From positions 4,154,001 through 4,218,000 of the forward strand of contig JAUDYN010000002.1 in NCBI GenBank assembly GCA_030407005.1: a DNA stretch of 64,000 nucleotides. Direction: 5' to 3'. The stretch comes from Desarmillaria ectypa (lineage: Eukaryota > Basidiomycota > Agaricomycetes > Agaricales > Physalacriaceae). Positions within the stretch are counted from its first letter, which is position 1. The number at the start of each line of letters is the position of its first letter. Shown here in pieces: positions 1 to 13,800 of this stretch. The notes beneath the pieces are model-generated. The model ran no database searches. It had not been told where the DNA came from and was given only the letters and a program-made list of their open reading frames with translations. A program made the position numbers and the translations under genes.

Positions 1-3000
1 TTCATGCTGTAGAGGAGTGACAAACCTTGTTTCTTGAGGCAGTGTGAGATTGGATTTGTTATATTGGTTAAGGATTAACTATACACATAGATATTAAACT
101 GATACATCCAGGTATAAATTAGTCAAAGAAGGGATCAAAGAGCCTATTCACTGTCATACCATAGCTGATATCACAATTTGCTGGTGAAAATGGATAAGGA
201 GCTTCATATAATTAGTATACGCATCCTAGCATATTGGAAAATGGCAAATGGATTGTCTTGCTTCGATGGATGAATGAATGACTGGCAAGAAGGACAGCAT
301 GTAAAAATATACAACTTACTTCCAGCACAGAAAAGCAGAACTGTATCATAAATAATCTCAGAGAGGCATGGAAATAGGCACAGAGTATATTGAGCCTCAC
401 GATTCGACGACTTGATGTAAGGAAGCACAACCGAAAGCTGATCCAAAACAGAATTGAAGTTCTGTACACTGCCAACCCATGGTGTTTCTTTTCCATTTTT
501 CCCAAAGTGAGCCTTGTTACAGCCTAAATTCCGTTGAAATTTATGTAATGTGCTGGACCAAAGTAGAGGGCACAGCAGGAGTTGCTATAAAAAGAGTGCC
601 CGACATTTTTAACAATTGCGTATGGTCCCTGCTCGTAGAGACTGCGATCAAGATAGCCGGAGAATATAAAGACGTCGCGGTTGTATTAAAACATGTGTAA
701 GGGTTGGTCCAATCATGGACCACCTACTTTTCTAGGATTTGATATTGGACCATGATGTTGTCGTCCAACCCACTTGCGATGGACGTACACTATCTTCTGA
801 GATCCCGAATGAGGATAATACACTCTCGTTATGCAACGCCAGTTACGGTACTACCTATATCTGTATTAGGATGCTACTCTAGATGCACAGAGTTTCATGT
901 CTTACGTCTGCAGTGTCTAGCGTCTTTTCACCAGATATATATGACTATAAAGTCGTTATATTGGGACGACATTGACAAACGCATGTCAGCTCAAATCCCT
1001 AACAGCTCGAGGCTCAGAAGTATGCCGCATTCTCATCTCCACCCAAATATGCACGAAACCCTAATCCAGATGCTTCTACAAGCCGCATCGGGTTTTGCTA
1101 GTAATTTCTGCACGTCATAACTTACGTTTTATCCGACTTTCCACTCTTATAGATACTCCGGGCATAGATCCTTCATCATGAAACCCCGTGCATCCGACTT
1201 GGAGGAAGCCTGGCCACTCGAAAGCATTGACGCCGAGAGAGGAATTCCGGAAGTATCAAAGGGCGGCGTTTAGGTGGGAGAGTGTTTTGACCCATGAAGT
1301 AGGTCCTTGGCAGTAGCGATATCGGTGCCGGCTGGCGTGCTGATTATCAGTGCATGCGCGCGGAAGCCCTATCATCAGAGTGATGCTTCATGGTCATACC
1401 TAGAGCGAAAATTTATTAGTAATTTTCTATAATTATGGCTGATTTTCTTACTGTTCACACGATATTTGAGATACCCAGCAGGTATGATCCATATCCCGAG
1501 ACAAGTCCAGGTGTTGATTACAATGCTGCCATCTGAGGTCGCAGCTCCACCTGATATGGCTTCCCGGAGGTAAGGCAAAGTTCCCGACGCGGCCCACTAA
1601 CACTAACGTTCATGCATACAGTCAGCGCACCGACCAGCATCGATGAAGGCTACGTTGTCAGGATAGAGGACGGCCCTCCGCTTGCGGTTTGCTTTCTTAA
1701 GTACTCCCGCAAACTGTTGTTCGACCCATGTCCTCGAGTTGAACAAAGAGAACCTGCTAGATAGCGGTAGGCGGTCTTGAGCACAGAGAAGCTATCTTGC
1801 TAGCGAAGACATCAAAGAAATCTGTGCGGAAGAGAATGGTCAACCTTTACGATATGCATGTCCTACGAAGGAACGCACCTGATACCCAAAATCCAAACGA
1901 TATTTTTGCGATGCTCTCCAAGGACCTAAGATATAAATATTGACAGTAGACACGCTTATACGCCAAAATATTGGTTTATTGTGGAAAGAAGAGGGTAGGC
2001 GGAGGAGATGAGTCACGTCCATGATGGTAGTAGGAAGCAAAGAGGCTGCAACCGGGTAGTCGGGCCGACACGTCTCCAGCACTACTCTCATCGTCCGGAG
2101 TCCTACATTCTTTAATGACGAAGCAATATTTTTTCGATGCCAAGGCTAGATCTTTCTGAAATTCAATGCCGAATACGATGAACTGCGATACAAACGCACC
2201 GCTTGGGTCACTGAAGATGGTGACAGTGAGGCGTCATTTCCACTCCACCGTTGTTTACAAGCTTCCGTGTGTTACTATAGCTCTCTGTATGTTCATGGCC
2301 CAAAGAGGTTTAGTATGATTTCAGTTTAGGCATGTTGTACTCTCCAATCGAAACTATGGTCGAAGTAGGAAATTCAACGGCCTGCGACGGCCAATATCTA
2401 TCCCTTCAGCACCAGGCAATAAATACCTAGCCTTGCACTCATCAAGGTACACTCTCCCACATCGCAACTAAACATGGATATAATTCGTACTTTTACTATG
2501 CAGTGAATTATCCTTTAGGAATGACTGACGACAGCCTGAGGAAGCGAGCCGCAGTTTTCCCCTTGTCATCGGAAGCTTGGTGTGCCTCCCAAACATCAAC
2601 TCTTACCGTCTTCTAGACGACTAGCAAATATTATCCGGAAGGTGGAAGGACCGAAATGCGAAGGCATTTCTAAGCTGCACCTGCTCATGGTTCATCGTCT
2701 ACTGGACCCACGGCCACATAGCCCACCAGTTGAACAATCATCATCCCCGATATACTCTCAAGAACGAGCCACAGCCTTGATACGTCATGTTCTCTATCGA
2801 CGGTTATTAGGCTTCCTTGTTCCCAGGATGTTGCATTATCGCTCATATAGTCATCAACGTAGGATATTATTCAAGCTGCGACTGCAGGTCGGATTGCGCA
2901 ATATAATATAGGTGATAATAACGTCCCATACGGCCCGACTGGTCTCGCTCTTAAGCAGTTTTAGTGGATGGGCCATGGACAGAGATTTCGAATGTTTCGC

Positions 3001-3654
3001 ATGGAGTGAAAGATTGTATCTTTTGAGCTGCCGTACGCCAAGTATGTAATAGGACTCGAAGGTCCGTCTCTTCTCCCGGTATCGCTGAAGAGTCGTGTTG
3101 ATGAAGCTGCAGCTCCGTGGGTGACCAAGGCCTTCACGGCGAATTGGGCAGAGCAGAGGTGAGTCTATGTTATTAATTTGTAGGCAGACTCTGGGCTGAT
3201 GTTTGCGATCGCAGGAATGCTGATACGCTTGAGATTGGGACACTTGCATAATTTGCCCTAGTAACAGTACGTAATGCAGCCGTGTACCGTAACTGGCCTA
3301 AGGAAATATATGTGACTTGCTCAAATAACTTAGTCGTTCCACACGAGCTAGGTTTTGTACGCTGGCCCAGATCAATGTAGCTCGGAGAAACGAACATCTA
3401 TTGCCTGCCTGTTATCACCTCCGTTTATCGGCCGATGCAGAGTACTTCGAAAGGAAAGTTGGTATTCTTCAAAGAACTCTTCTCCTTAGGCCCAATTCAT
3501 TGGCACTAACGGTCGTCCAAGGCCCCAGCCAAGGAATATAGACCAAGACAGTCTGATGCGTAGTTTCAGAGAGAATAGGAATGAACAAAGAAGGGCACGG
3601 GATTGATGCGACGACGGGCTCCATTACCCCACTGACAGGTACAGCCAAGAGGAT
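1..3654. other. Unannotated stretch, no supported gene
   Basis: I find no family signature, no chain of in-frame exons and no RNA gene here. Open frames are short (up to about 130 codons) and overlap on both strands. CpG content looks ordinary, unlike the 11.9-29.6 kb block. A weakly coding-looking piece lies near 1620-1740 on plus, after a possible acceptor, but it stops soon and matches nothing I recognise. Confidence 0.5.
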
Positions 3655-3928
3655 CGAATGAAAAACGCGCGGTCTTTGGGCCAGTTTTATCCAGATCTTC
3701 CATCTGGTCTTTGCTCAAGAAAGACATGTCGAAAGACCCCGATATTACGACAGGTTGTTGGTGAGTCCTGCCGGTCTTTACCTTGTTCTTTCCCTCAGGT
3801 TTTTCTGCTCAAAAGACCTCACCAAAAACCTTCCATAAGATTTGTAGGTCTCTCAATGTTTTTCTTGGGTAAAGATCATATCGAATATCTGTATAAAACC
3901 TGCCCAAAGACCGCGCATTTTTCATTCG
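3655..3928. mobile_element. MITE-like element with 28-bp terminal inverted repeats
   Basis: Positions 3655-3682 and 3901-3928 are inverted copies of each other with about two mismatches in 28 bases; both begin cgaatgaaaaa and run into a cgcggtctttggg core. The 274-bp interior is rich in ggtctt/aagacc motifs in both orientations and has no convincing coding capacity, so this looks like a non-autonomous DNA transposon. I cannot define a clear target-site duplication (ggat on the left, ctct on the right). The superfamily is not assigned. Confidence 0.6.
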
Positions 3929-4012
3929 CTCTTAGCTAAAATACAGATACGAAAAAATAGGTACAAACCGCACTATATTTGTCCGTACAAAACCTTCAAG
4001 CCAAAGACCAGC

Positions 4013-4508
4013 TGTTAGGAATCCGGCTAATTTGACTAAGTACGATCCTGTAGTACTAGTTCAAGAACTATGCCGAAAGCGAATGTAGAATAATGGGTCC
4101 AGTTTTACCAAGAAGGCTCCGACCGAGAGTTTAGCAAGCGCTAGGCGTAGCTAAGAAGATCCGAAAAGCGCTTGGCGTAGTCGGTAAGCGAGATGTTCGG
4201 CAAGCGCTTGGCGTAACCGACCTCTTTCACTTAGGTTCACACTAGGTCGTGGAGTTCAAGAAGTAAAAATTAGATATCCTTTTGCATACTACGATACTCG
4301 AATATATATATTGTACTTGAGTGAAGGTTCTGGAAGATGATAGTCACAAGAATATACTGGAAGAGTATCGAAGAAGGTAGAAGAAGAAGGAAAAAGAAAG
4401 AAAAAGAAAGAAAGGAGAAATAACGAAAATTATATAATTATTCGTGATAATTGGTACAGTAAGTGGTCGGTGACTGTTGACTAATGTTACTGACTGACAT
4501 CCATAACA
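4013..4508 (+). mobile_element. Solo LTR (CpG-rich copy) with CCAGC target duplication
   Basis: The element starts TGTTAGGAATC and ends ATCCATAACA, the usual TG...CA LTR termini. It is flanked by the same five bases, CCAGC, at 4008-4012 and 4509-4513, which marks a retroviral-type integration followed by loss of the interior. A diverged copy lies at 13221-13630. This copy keeps about two dozen CpG dinucleotides. It contains three copies of a motif like aagcgcttggcgta at about 4134-4218. Strand is arbitrary because no internal region is attached. It seems to have landed in the sequence just right of the MITE-like element. Confidence 0.85.
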
Positions 4509-4513
4509 CCAGC

Positions 4514-6024
4514 CCAAAATGGCACCGGTTTTTCAGTGCTGACTTTTGGGCCAAAAGACCGACGCATCACAGCGTTGCAACCTCAGAAGTGTTTCTGCGC
4601 TGTCAACGTGATTCACAGACCGATCCTGGCTCGAGAGTGGCCGGGCCCCTTCGAATGAGACCAACCCTGTCCAAAATGTCTCATGGCAGCTCAGATAGTA
4701 CTGCAAGTAATGTTCTTACCCATTACTGGCTTGCGAGTATGCGGCGATACCAGCGTGGAAAATTTCACGATAGTGTGGCGTGTGTCATTTGGGCGAGGTG
4801 GCTTTCTGTCGGCGTATCTCGTGATAGCCTCTGACATCGCTTCAGAAATAACATATTAGTTCGGTGCCGAAATTAATGTCGGCGTCGTTGTAGATTGGCA
4901 ACAGAATTAAGCGCGAACTTGTGCCGGTACAAAGATCAGCGCCAGTAACATCTACACGCACTTATGATCAAAAAAGTCATTATGGATGTATGGTTGGCGT
5001 ATAAGCGTTAAATATTGTAAATACGCCTGCTCGCTTCTTATTCTCACATAAAGCCTCTGATGGTCTATCAGAGACGCGGTACACAAGGATACACACAGTA
5101 ACATATGGAACCCGAATCATTTATTTCGCTTATTTTACCTTTTCAGCTGTTCGCCTTATTTGAAAAATAAACAAATTCACCTAAATTCTCCTTGGCAATC
5201 GGCAACTGGAGCACGGGCCGCAGGTCATCATCACTGTCATTACACGGCTCGGTACCACTTACGCTGGACGTAACATACAAGATGTGGTACTACAACATTT
5301 TTTTACTGATCCTCGTTGCCCCTTGTAGTCTGAGGTAAAAATAGTCGTCTATGAATAGTAACAATTTCTTTCTTCTTCGAGAAACAATCTTTCGCGTGTG
5401 ACTCACATTGCTATAGGCATGGTCTGGATGATTCTGGAAGAGGAGGTGCTATCTATTCCGGCCTGGAGAGGTCATGTAACATTCATCATTCGAAGTACAG
5501 ATCCGTCGAAGTGACCCTGGGATCTGGGGACAATTAGGGTTAGTAATATTACTCTGATATTTGTTCGAATCTCATCTCCAAAGATAGACATGGTCGAATT
5601 TCTGCGGAGCTCCTGAAGCATAGACTTAATGCTGTTGATACTTACAATGCACACGAGGATACATGAAATGCACTGGCAAAATGTTTCCATTCGATGAGCT
5701 ACATACAACGAATTAGAGATAGCGGATAAATCAATGGACACCGACTTGATTCATAAAAATTCCGGTCCTAAGCAGAGCTCGAATTGCGGGTGAGCTTAGA
5801 CATTTAAGACTAGTATTTGGCTAATTTTATTGTGAATATTAGTATCAGAAATTATGGTCCAACTCAAATCAGGCCGGACCCTTGGCTTGGGAAAGTTCAA
5901 TAGTGTGGCGACCGGAAATTTACCACAGCTTATCCTCCGCGGAAATCAACGGCTCGATGACCTTGGCGTCCTCTTATTACCAAGTTGATGCTAATAAACC
6001 TCCGTGGTTCATCCAGCGCTGCGG
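4514..6024. other. Intergenic stretch, nothing assigned
   Basis: Between the solo LTR and the polygalacturonase promoter I see only short frames without family features. A 15-base near-palindrome, cttttgggccaaaag, lies at about 4542-4556 and shares the aaagacc motif with the MITE-like element. A minus-strand frame at 5472-5741 would encode a short hydrophobic peptide that I do not recognise. Confidence 0.4.
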
Positions 6025-6031
6025 TATTTAA
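6025..6031 (+). promoter_or_regulatory. TATA-like element of the polygalacturonase gene
   Basis: TATTTAA lies about 60 bases upstream of the chosen ATG at 6090, a usual distance for a fungal TATA box with a short leader. The leader between them is pyrimidine-rich (ctttgcttctcttccc). Confidence 0.5.
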
Positions 6032-6089
6032 TGCATCTCCTAATGGCAGAGTAACCAGCATCCTTTGCTTCTCTTCCCATCTCTGCTAA

Positions 6090-7999
6090 ATGTTCGGACA
6101 TACATTCTACCAGTTCATCTTCACCGCTACTGTGCTCGCGCTCGTGTCGGCTCTGCCAGCAGAGTACCTTGAAGCTCGCGCGGACTGTGTTGTTGACTCC
6201 GTTGCCGCCGCTACCTCGATATCGAGCTGCTCGTCGGTCACCATCAATTCGTTCACTGTCCCGAGTGGAAGTAAGCTAGATGACATATTCTCTTCCGAGT
6301 GTCTTCTTGCTGACATGCGTATTTCATAGGCGCCTTGACACTCTCAGTAAGATCCGGTAATTTTTGGTGTCTGACGCACTCGCTCATATACCGCTTCAAC
6401 AGCCCAAAGCTGGCGCGACTGTGACTATGGCAGGTGATATCACGTTCGCGAAGACCCCAAGTGCGTATGCTTCTTGAGTAAGCCAGTCAAACGTTCGACG
6501 CATCTTTCCTTCATAGTCGAGGGTCCCCTGTTCACTATCGATGGATCAAATATCATATTCAAGGGTGCAGGACATAAGTTTGACGTAAGTTGAACTAGTT
6601 GTCACGCCTTCTCTTGTATAACATTTTGTACAGGGAAACGGCGCTTTATATTGGGATGGCAAAGGCACGAACCCTGGTAGTGCCCATAAACCCCATCCCT
6701 TATTGAAGTAGGATCTTTCATTACATGTTTATGTCCAAACGTTCTAACCTTGTTCTAGGTTTAAGGGCTCTGGCACGTACGCTCAATTCACGGTGATACT
6801 TCTCTTCCCCTCTTCGTAGATAAGACTAATACTAGCGATAGGTCTTGAACAGCCCCGCACAAGCCGTCTCTATCGGTAACAGCAACGGACTCACCTTTGA
6901 CAGAATCACCGTACGACGCCGTGGCTCTATGTTTGCGTCTCAGTGAGCTCATCTGCTGTCTCTAGGTCGACAATAGTGCTGGTGACACCAACAACCTTGG
7001 TCACAATACCGACGTAAGTGTGAACGTTCATATAATGAGTGAGGAAGGCTTATGGATCTTCAGGGATTCGACGTTTCTGCTGACAATGTCACGATCCAAA
7101 ACTCCATCGTCCAGAACCAAGATGATTGTATCGCCATAAACTCAGGTTCTAACATCGTGTAAGTGTTTGTAACCACCTTCTAATCGGCGAGAGGTCTCAC
7201 TCAAGTATGCTGTTTAGTTTCAAAGACAACCAGTGTGATAAAGGCCATGGGATTTCTGTTGGTTCCATTGCTACTGGCGAAACAGTCACCGGTGTGACCA
7301 TCTCTGGAAACACTGTTACGAACTCTATGTATGGACTCAGGTATGACTACACTTTTTTTCCCCTTCGCTTGATGTTCTGATCTCGCGTGACTTACAGAAT
7401 CAAGGTCCAAGCGGCAGCCACAGGCGCTAAGGTATCGGGGATCACGTACGATGGGTGAATACTACCTTGTCTTCTTCTAAGACAATATACTAACCCATTT
7501 TTTACAGCAACACCATCAGCGGTATCACCAAATACGGTGTCTTGATCTCACAGTCATACCCCGATGACGTTGGTAAAGCTGGGACTGGCGGACCTATTTC
7601 GTGAGTAACTTTTGTGTGCATGAAGTAAGTCAGTCGTCGAATCTGTTCTTTTACAGAGGCGTCAATTTCACTGGCAGAGATACCACAGTAAAGTAAGCTG
7701 TGGCTCTCACTGACCTCTGCTCTTTAACTCTGTACTCATGCACTTATAGGGTCGGAGACAAGGCGCAGCGAGTCGCTGTTAACTGTGGCAGCTGCTCAGA
7801 GTAAATCTACTTTCTGCAATGATATTGGAATGGTGTTAAACGGGCCCTTCGTAGGAAATGGGATTTCTCTAAGCTTACAGTTACTGGTGGCTCAGCTGGA
7901 AAGTTGACTCCTGATGCGGCCATTGTATGTCTTCTTCCTTCCTTCGCTTCAGACACGACTCCCTGACATAGGTTATAGATCTCTGGCGGAACATACTAG
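6090..7999 (+). CDS. Endopolygalacturonase, GH28, secreted
   Basis: This is a complete polygalacturonase of about 364 residues in 16 exons (15 short GT-AG introns). It hydrolyses alpha-1,4 bonds in homogalacturonan outside the cell. The N-terminus has a hydrophobic signal peptide ending near ALPAEYLEARA, then the mature enzyme starts DCVVDS. GH28 active-site motifs are all present: NTD (residues 181-183), the DD pair (203-204), GHG with catalytic His225, and RIK (256-258). The C-terminus ends ISGGTY, as in fungal endo-PGs. Exon 1 is 6090-6270; the last exon ends at the TAG at 7997-7999. I could join every exon in frame by eye, so the gene looks functional. It stands alone, with no other pectinase in the window. 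An endo rather than exo action is inferred from overall similarity to fungal endo-PGs. Confidence 0.93.
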
Positions 8000-10835
8000 G
8001 TCTTGATGCCATTGGGCTTACACTCCGAATCAAGTGGAGTAAATATGTAACAGTTTTATATTGGTCGCAAAAGTCGTCCGTGCATGATTCGATAATAACA
8101 ATGTTTTTCCCTTTCCGTGCGCTTCATGAGACGATGTACCGTGCTATTATGATCGTACATTCACATAACGCATAACAGCACCCTCGTGAAGCAAACCGCA
8201 CAATGTAGACAAAGGTGAATGGGGTGAGGCGGGTTCGGCCATTCGCACTATTTCAACATCAATGTTCCCCCACATGAATGGTGTGACAGATGCTGGAAAT
8301 CCCGAAGGTAGTTGGCTATGCAACCTATGGAAACGTGAGTCACTTCAAAATTTCTTTCAGGCACTTGTTTATGCCTTGTCAATAACTATGAATGGATGTG
8401 GCTTGGGAGATGAGTATCAACACCAACTAGATCTTTTTTCCACAGAGTGAAGAACCTCGCTGACCTAACGGTTACACCTTCGTGACTCGTTATCAATGCG
8501 AACCCTGCATCGACATTTACAGACCGAACTTTGGCCACATAGTACATACCATCTATTTCACCTTCCGTCTTTCTACTCCTCACCAAGTTTTCAGAACAAC
8601 ATCCCTTGCCCCTCTCTTACAGTTCCCAATCAGGATGTTCGCATCTGTCCAATGAGTATTGATGGTGACACGTCGGGTGATGAGCACTATACAACATTCA
8701 ACGTCTGTCCGTAGAACTCACAGCCTTTGCCTTTCGTAGAGATTTCTACGCACTTCCTCCTTTAAACGAGCTCAAAATTAATGGACTCAGATTCGTCGTT
8801 TTCCCTCTGCTCTCCCTCAGCGAATGTATCCCATGATTCTACAACATGGACAAGATATTCGACTATCTGGCACATATTCTCAAGGTTTATTTTCCCTCGA
8901 CGCCCTCTGTAGTTGGATTGAAGCCGGTTTTTCAAAGGGCGTTCAGTTCTGTTGTGACAACTTGATCGCTCATCTCGTACGCCCCTTGCTAATGGTATCA
9001 ATAATAGTCTATGAGCATCGAAGGACATCCATGGGTAGCGATCGCAAACTCACGGGATGCTCTATTTCAGCTAGGTACGGGTTTCTATCAATTTATCGAC
9101 TGGGGTTCAGCTCAGAAGCACTAGAAGAGGCGTCAGGGTCAGCCAAGAGGTGTAGAGCATATAGCACACCTAAGGTTCATTATATGAGCCTAAATTCTAT
9201 GGCATTTACTAGCGGTCCATAACCCTATCCCTGGTCACATCTTCGTCGTCACTTTTTCCAACATCAAATTTTGGACTCTTGGAATGTTGTCTGATCGGTA
9301 TTTGCCAGACGTCTTGAAGATGGTAAGAGGTATCCGACATATAGGAAGGCTAGCCGCTACCCCGCTATCACGGAACAGCAAGCGGCACCAATCCTTCTTC
9401 AATTGCGGCCAGAACGAGAAGTTGGTGATTCCTAGGTTGGCGGACGGCGAGGAAAACTATACGGGGGAGTGGGATCTCCAATAGGTTAAATACAATAGCT
9501 TTTCACAGTTACAGGGCCAATACGATTTATATTCTGCGATGTTCTACAGCGCGGCTTTTTCGATTGTTGGGAGGTGGACCTGACTTCTGACAGTTCCCAT
9601 TTGGCGTTAGGAGACTCATCAGGAAGCGTGCTTTACCTCCGCACGGTTATATCAGATGTCCTAACAGCATAGCCTTTGAGCATAGCATACCATCAGCAAT
9701 GGTCCATGCATGAACTGTATGCGGTGAATGTTGGCGCTTTTTGGGTTCCACCTGGTGTATTTTGCACTGCTATGGAAACATTTCCTGTTTTGACTGATAT
9801 CTCTAGGACGACTAGTATCATACTGTGCTGAACGCGAGTATGAACACTCAAGTGCCCTCCGTTGTTCAAATGTTCAAGAGTCATTCACTCATATCTCAAG
9901 CCTCGAATGTGAATCCTCGCTGGTACTGATGCATCACATCCAGAAACCATCCCATTTAGCTCGGGCGATTCTTTCTTCCAGCAGTATGGCCCCAAAAGCC
10001 GGTGTTGTCTATAAGATAAGCATTATTTGTCGTGATCGCACGATGGAGATATGAGTTGAAGTTGATTCTTTTTGCGACGCATTATCACAGCCTCTGCTGA
10101 AGGCATAGGGAACAGAGCCGATAGGGAATTATGGTTCATTTGTCCAGGGCCGTTCAACTGTTTGTTGCCACCACCTTCTCTTTGGTGATGAACACTGGAT
10201 AGAGCATTTCTAGAGGCGAATACTGCTATTCATTCCGCCGCAAAGGATTGCGTTTTGTTTCCGTATCCTTTCCAGGCAGAATCTTGGTTGCTATAATAAC
10301 TGACATAGGCACTGCACAGACGGCGTTATCACTGTCTGATCACTCTATTGCTTCCCATCCCATCCCTGAAGATAATCGTAAAGATATATATAACCATCTT
10401 AGTATTAGACTCGTGCGGCTCCTTCCAAAGAAGTACGCGCTTGATTCCAAACAGCAGTTTGTAACCCTAGGTGCGAATCAAAGTCTACAATTCAAGAAAA
10501 TGTTAATCAGTGCTAGAATGGTAAGGACCAACCTGACTGGAAGGACCAGTGATTGGGGGACATCGTGAGTCCAGTCGTCAGAGTGGGAAAAGGAACGTAT
10601 ATGGCTAAACGGCGAATGCTTGCTTAGTAAAATATTCGAGCTAATAAGAACATGGGTGATCGCACTTGCTCCCACTCATTCAGCCCAGGAAAAACTGCTT
10701 GTAATGAGCATCCTCCTTGTCCTAATGTGGGTAGCGTATCATTCTCCTGTGTATGAAGCTGTTGAAGAAGACTACGACAGTTCTTACGAGAGTCTACAGC
10801 TCGTGACCCTGGTTAAAATAAGCGCTGAGATACCT
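8000..10835. other. Intergenic stretch, no supported gene
   Basis: Several frames of 60-130 codons exist on both strands (for example 8824-9222 plus, 10248-10568 plus, 10620-11015 plus) but none has recognisable motifs or linked exons. The last may include upstream exons of the decayed kinase-like gene that starts to be recognisable at about 10.84 kb. Confidence 0.4.
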
Positions 10836-10839
10836 GGGA

Positions 10840-13800
10840 TCAGGCGGTGCAGCTCTTGTCCCCACTCTTCCTCCTTCCACCCACATGCCTTGTTATCCCA
10901 ACATTGGTGCATGCGTCCAAACCGCAAAGCTCACTGCCGCTGCGAGTGGGATGGCCCCATTCCCTTTCATCAAAGGCATTGCTCAGTGTGTAGTAGTAGT
11001 GCTAGAGATGATTGATGTATGTCCTTGACTTCTTCTTCCATCTTCTACAATGATGACACTTTCAGCGAGCCGCAAAGAATAAGAGCGATCTACAGGATTT
11101 GACAGAGAGTATTGTGAATACGTTGGTCGCAGTAAGGGACACCGTTATCGAACACGGCCCAACTAGTGCCTTGCATTTTCAAAATATCTGTCTGGAATTT
11201 CAGATGTGAGCAGTGTCGTATCAGTTCTTTATGGTTCTTCATGCTATCATCGTTCAGGTACATGAGTGACTTATTGTCGCAGTTAAACAGCGAGCGTCGG
11301 TCGTGTGCTAGGATTCGGCGATTCTTAAAAGCCAGGAAAATCGCTGATGAAACCAGTACTTACCAACAGCGAATAGAAGCAGCGAAAAGAGACTTCTTAG
11401 TACGTTGCCTTTGCCCTCACACCGTGATGACTAGTTCACTCTGGAGCGTCTTTCAGATATGTGCAGCCACCAGCACACGACTAGGTCTCTCAGACATTCA
11501 GGATAAAGTCAATACTGGCATCATCGCTTTAACCTGTGCTGTAGAAGAGTCACAGAAGAACATCACAGATACTGTTAACAATCAATCCGATATCATGCAT
11601 GAAGAGATACATTCCTGGGGAGTTTCGCAAAGCCAGAAAGTGGATAGGCATTTTTCCAGATTCCAGGCCTCAAAGGAATGACATATTTATAAGGAGACTG
11701 TGAGCAATTCTTCAGGATGGGTGATTCAGCCTTCATATTTAGACATGTGCAGGTGCGGGAGATCCTTTGGGGAAACATCAATCTCAAGGAATATATCAAA
11801 ATCCCAAACATCCATTCTTTTCATGACCCAGATTCAATGAATATGATGCCAGTATTGAAAACTACGGCCATCTCAAGATTGTTCATGTCTATCGACTTCG
11901 GGCTGGTCAGGAAGAACGGATAATGCAAGTACATTTCATCACTTTTCTCCTCTCACACCCTTTCTGAATATTTGCAGAGATTTTATGGAGACATGGATCA
12001 GAGGCTTTATTTAAGGTGCTATGAATGTTCAACTGTGGCTATGCTTACTCTCACAACAATTTCAGACACCCCAATTTTGTACAGCTTTTCAGGGTATGCA
12101 CTACACCAAGCTGTCCAGCTCTCATCTTTCATGGTGAGAAATCTCCTGATTATAGGCCCAGCATGATACAGTCTATTTGTTGTCAGGTAGCACTGCTGAG
12201 TGACAATGGGCATTTGATCATTATTGCAACTTGTCAACTGTGAAAGAGTCTCTGCTCTTCAGTATCCAAATTGTAAGTTTTTGATTGCCCATTCATTTGC
12301 CTCTGCTCTGTTTAATACCTTGTCCAGTACCATGATCTAAAGGTAAAGGCATTCAACTAGGTAATAAACATATATTGAGGGTTCAAGTCACTAGCAGATT
12401 ATCTAGGTCAACAAGAGTGGTTTCAGAAAATGGATATGACAGATGTGAGTTAAGTGCTTATGGTCTATGGAGAACTTTATGAAGACTTCATAGGTCAAAG
12501 ATTATGAGGATGCTTTTCTCAATGAAGAACACTGGGTCATCTTTACAGATTTCACTTCTGGTGCATACTTGGCATGGTCTCTTTGTCTATGTCTATATCC
12601 AAAGCATCCTATTGTGCTCATGCATGATGATGATCAATCTGAATAGTGGAATCTATATTGTCAGCATCTTCCCACCTGGTTGATGCATCTGCTTGCACAT
12701 CCTTTGAGTTTACATAAGCAGTATCTCTGGGAGATATACAAAAGCCTCTATTGGTTTTTGGGACACTATGCAGTTTGAAGTGCACTATCCCATGCCATGT
12801 GATTATTACCCAGGTTGCTTTGAAACATGGAGAATAGCTATTGATTTGGATGAATGGGTTGTGCAGTAGGCCAGGAATGCTTTACAGAAAGTGAAACTAT
12901 GGTTTGTTTATGCTTTGCTGCAATTTCTCAGTTAACATTTGTTCACCATGGCTCAGTGGTCATTTGGTATTCATTATCCAGAGATCGAGGTTACTCTTTT
13001 CATGTATTCCCCAGTAGATGCATTGGCTATAAAAATTGTCTGTGGCTTGTATTCTCATACTTTGCTCAAGCTTTTGGTCTGAAACCTGATTGAGATATAT
13101 GGACAAGTCAATAAGTATACTGTATTATGAGAATTTCAGTCACTGACATATGATATCTAGACATGAATTTCTATCTTGAAATACATCCTAGAGTGGGTGC
13201 TTCACCAAAGAAAGGGTGTTTGTTAGGAATCTGGCTAATTTGACTAAGTATGATCCTGTAGTACTAGGTCAAGAACTATGCTGAGAGCAAATATAGAATA
13301 TCAAGTTCAATTTTACCAAGAAGGCTCTGACTGAGAGTTTAGCAAGTGCTAGGCATAGCTACAGAGATCTGAAAAGTGCTTGGCATAACCAATCTCTTTC
13401 ACTTAGGTTCACACTAGGTTGTAGAGTTCAATAAGTAAAAATTAGATGCCCCTCAGGCATACTCTGATACTTGAATATATATTGTACTTAAATGAATATT
13501 CTAGAAGAGTATCAAAGAAGGTAGAAGAAAGAAAAAGAAAATTAAGAAAAATTCTGTAATATTCATAATGATTGGTACAGTAAGTGGTCAGTGACTGTTG
13601 ACTAATATTACCAGACTGATATCCATAACAGTGTTTTCTGCTGTCAATTAGCATACCTACCATCTATACATGAAACTTGTGGCCTTTCAGTTTCTTTGCT
13701 AATAGCATTTGCATATCTTCCAAAGAAGCAGAGGGTTTGTTTGAGGTTAAAATCAAGATGACTGTCATTTATAGATAGTATCCTAACATAGATATCATCT

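Noticed and set aside
752..1120. 122-codon frame near the left end
   Set aside because: Composition is not coding-like, and no homologous pattern or splice partner is visible.
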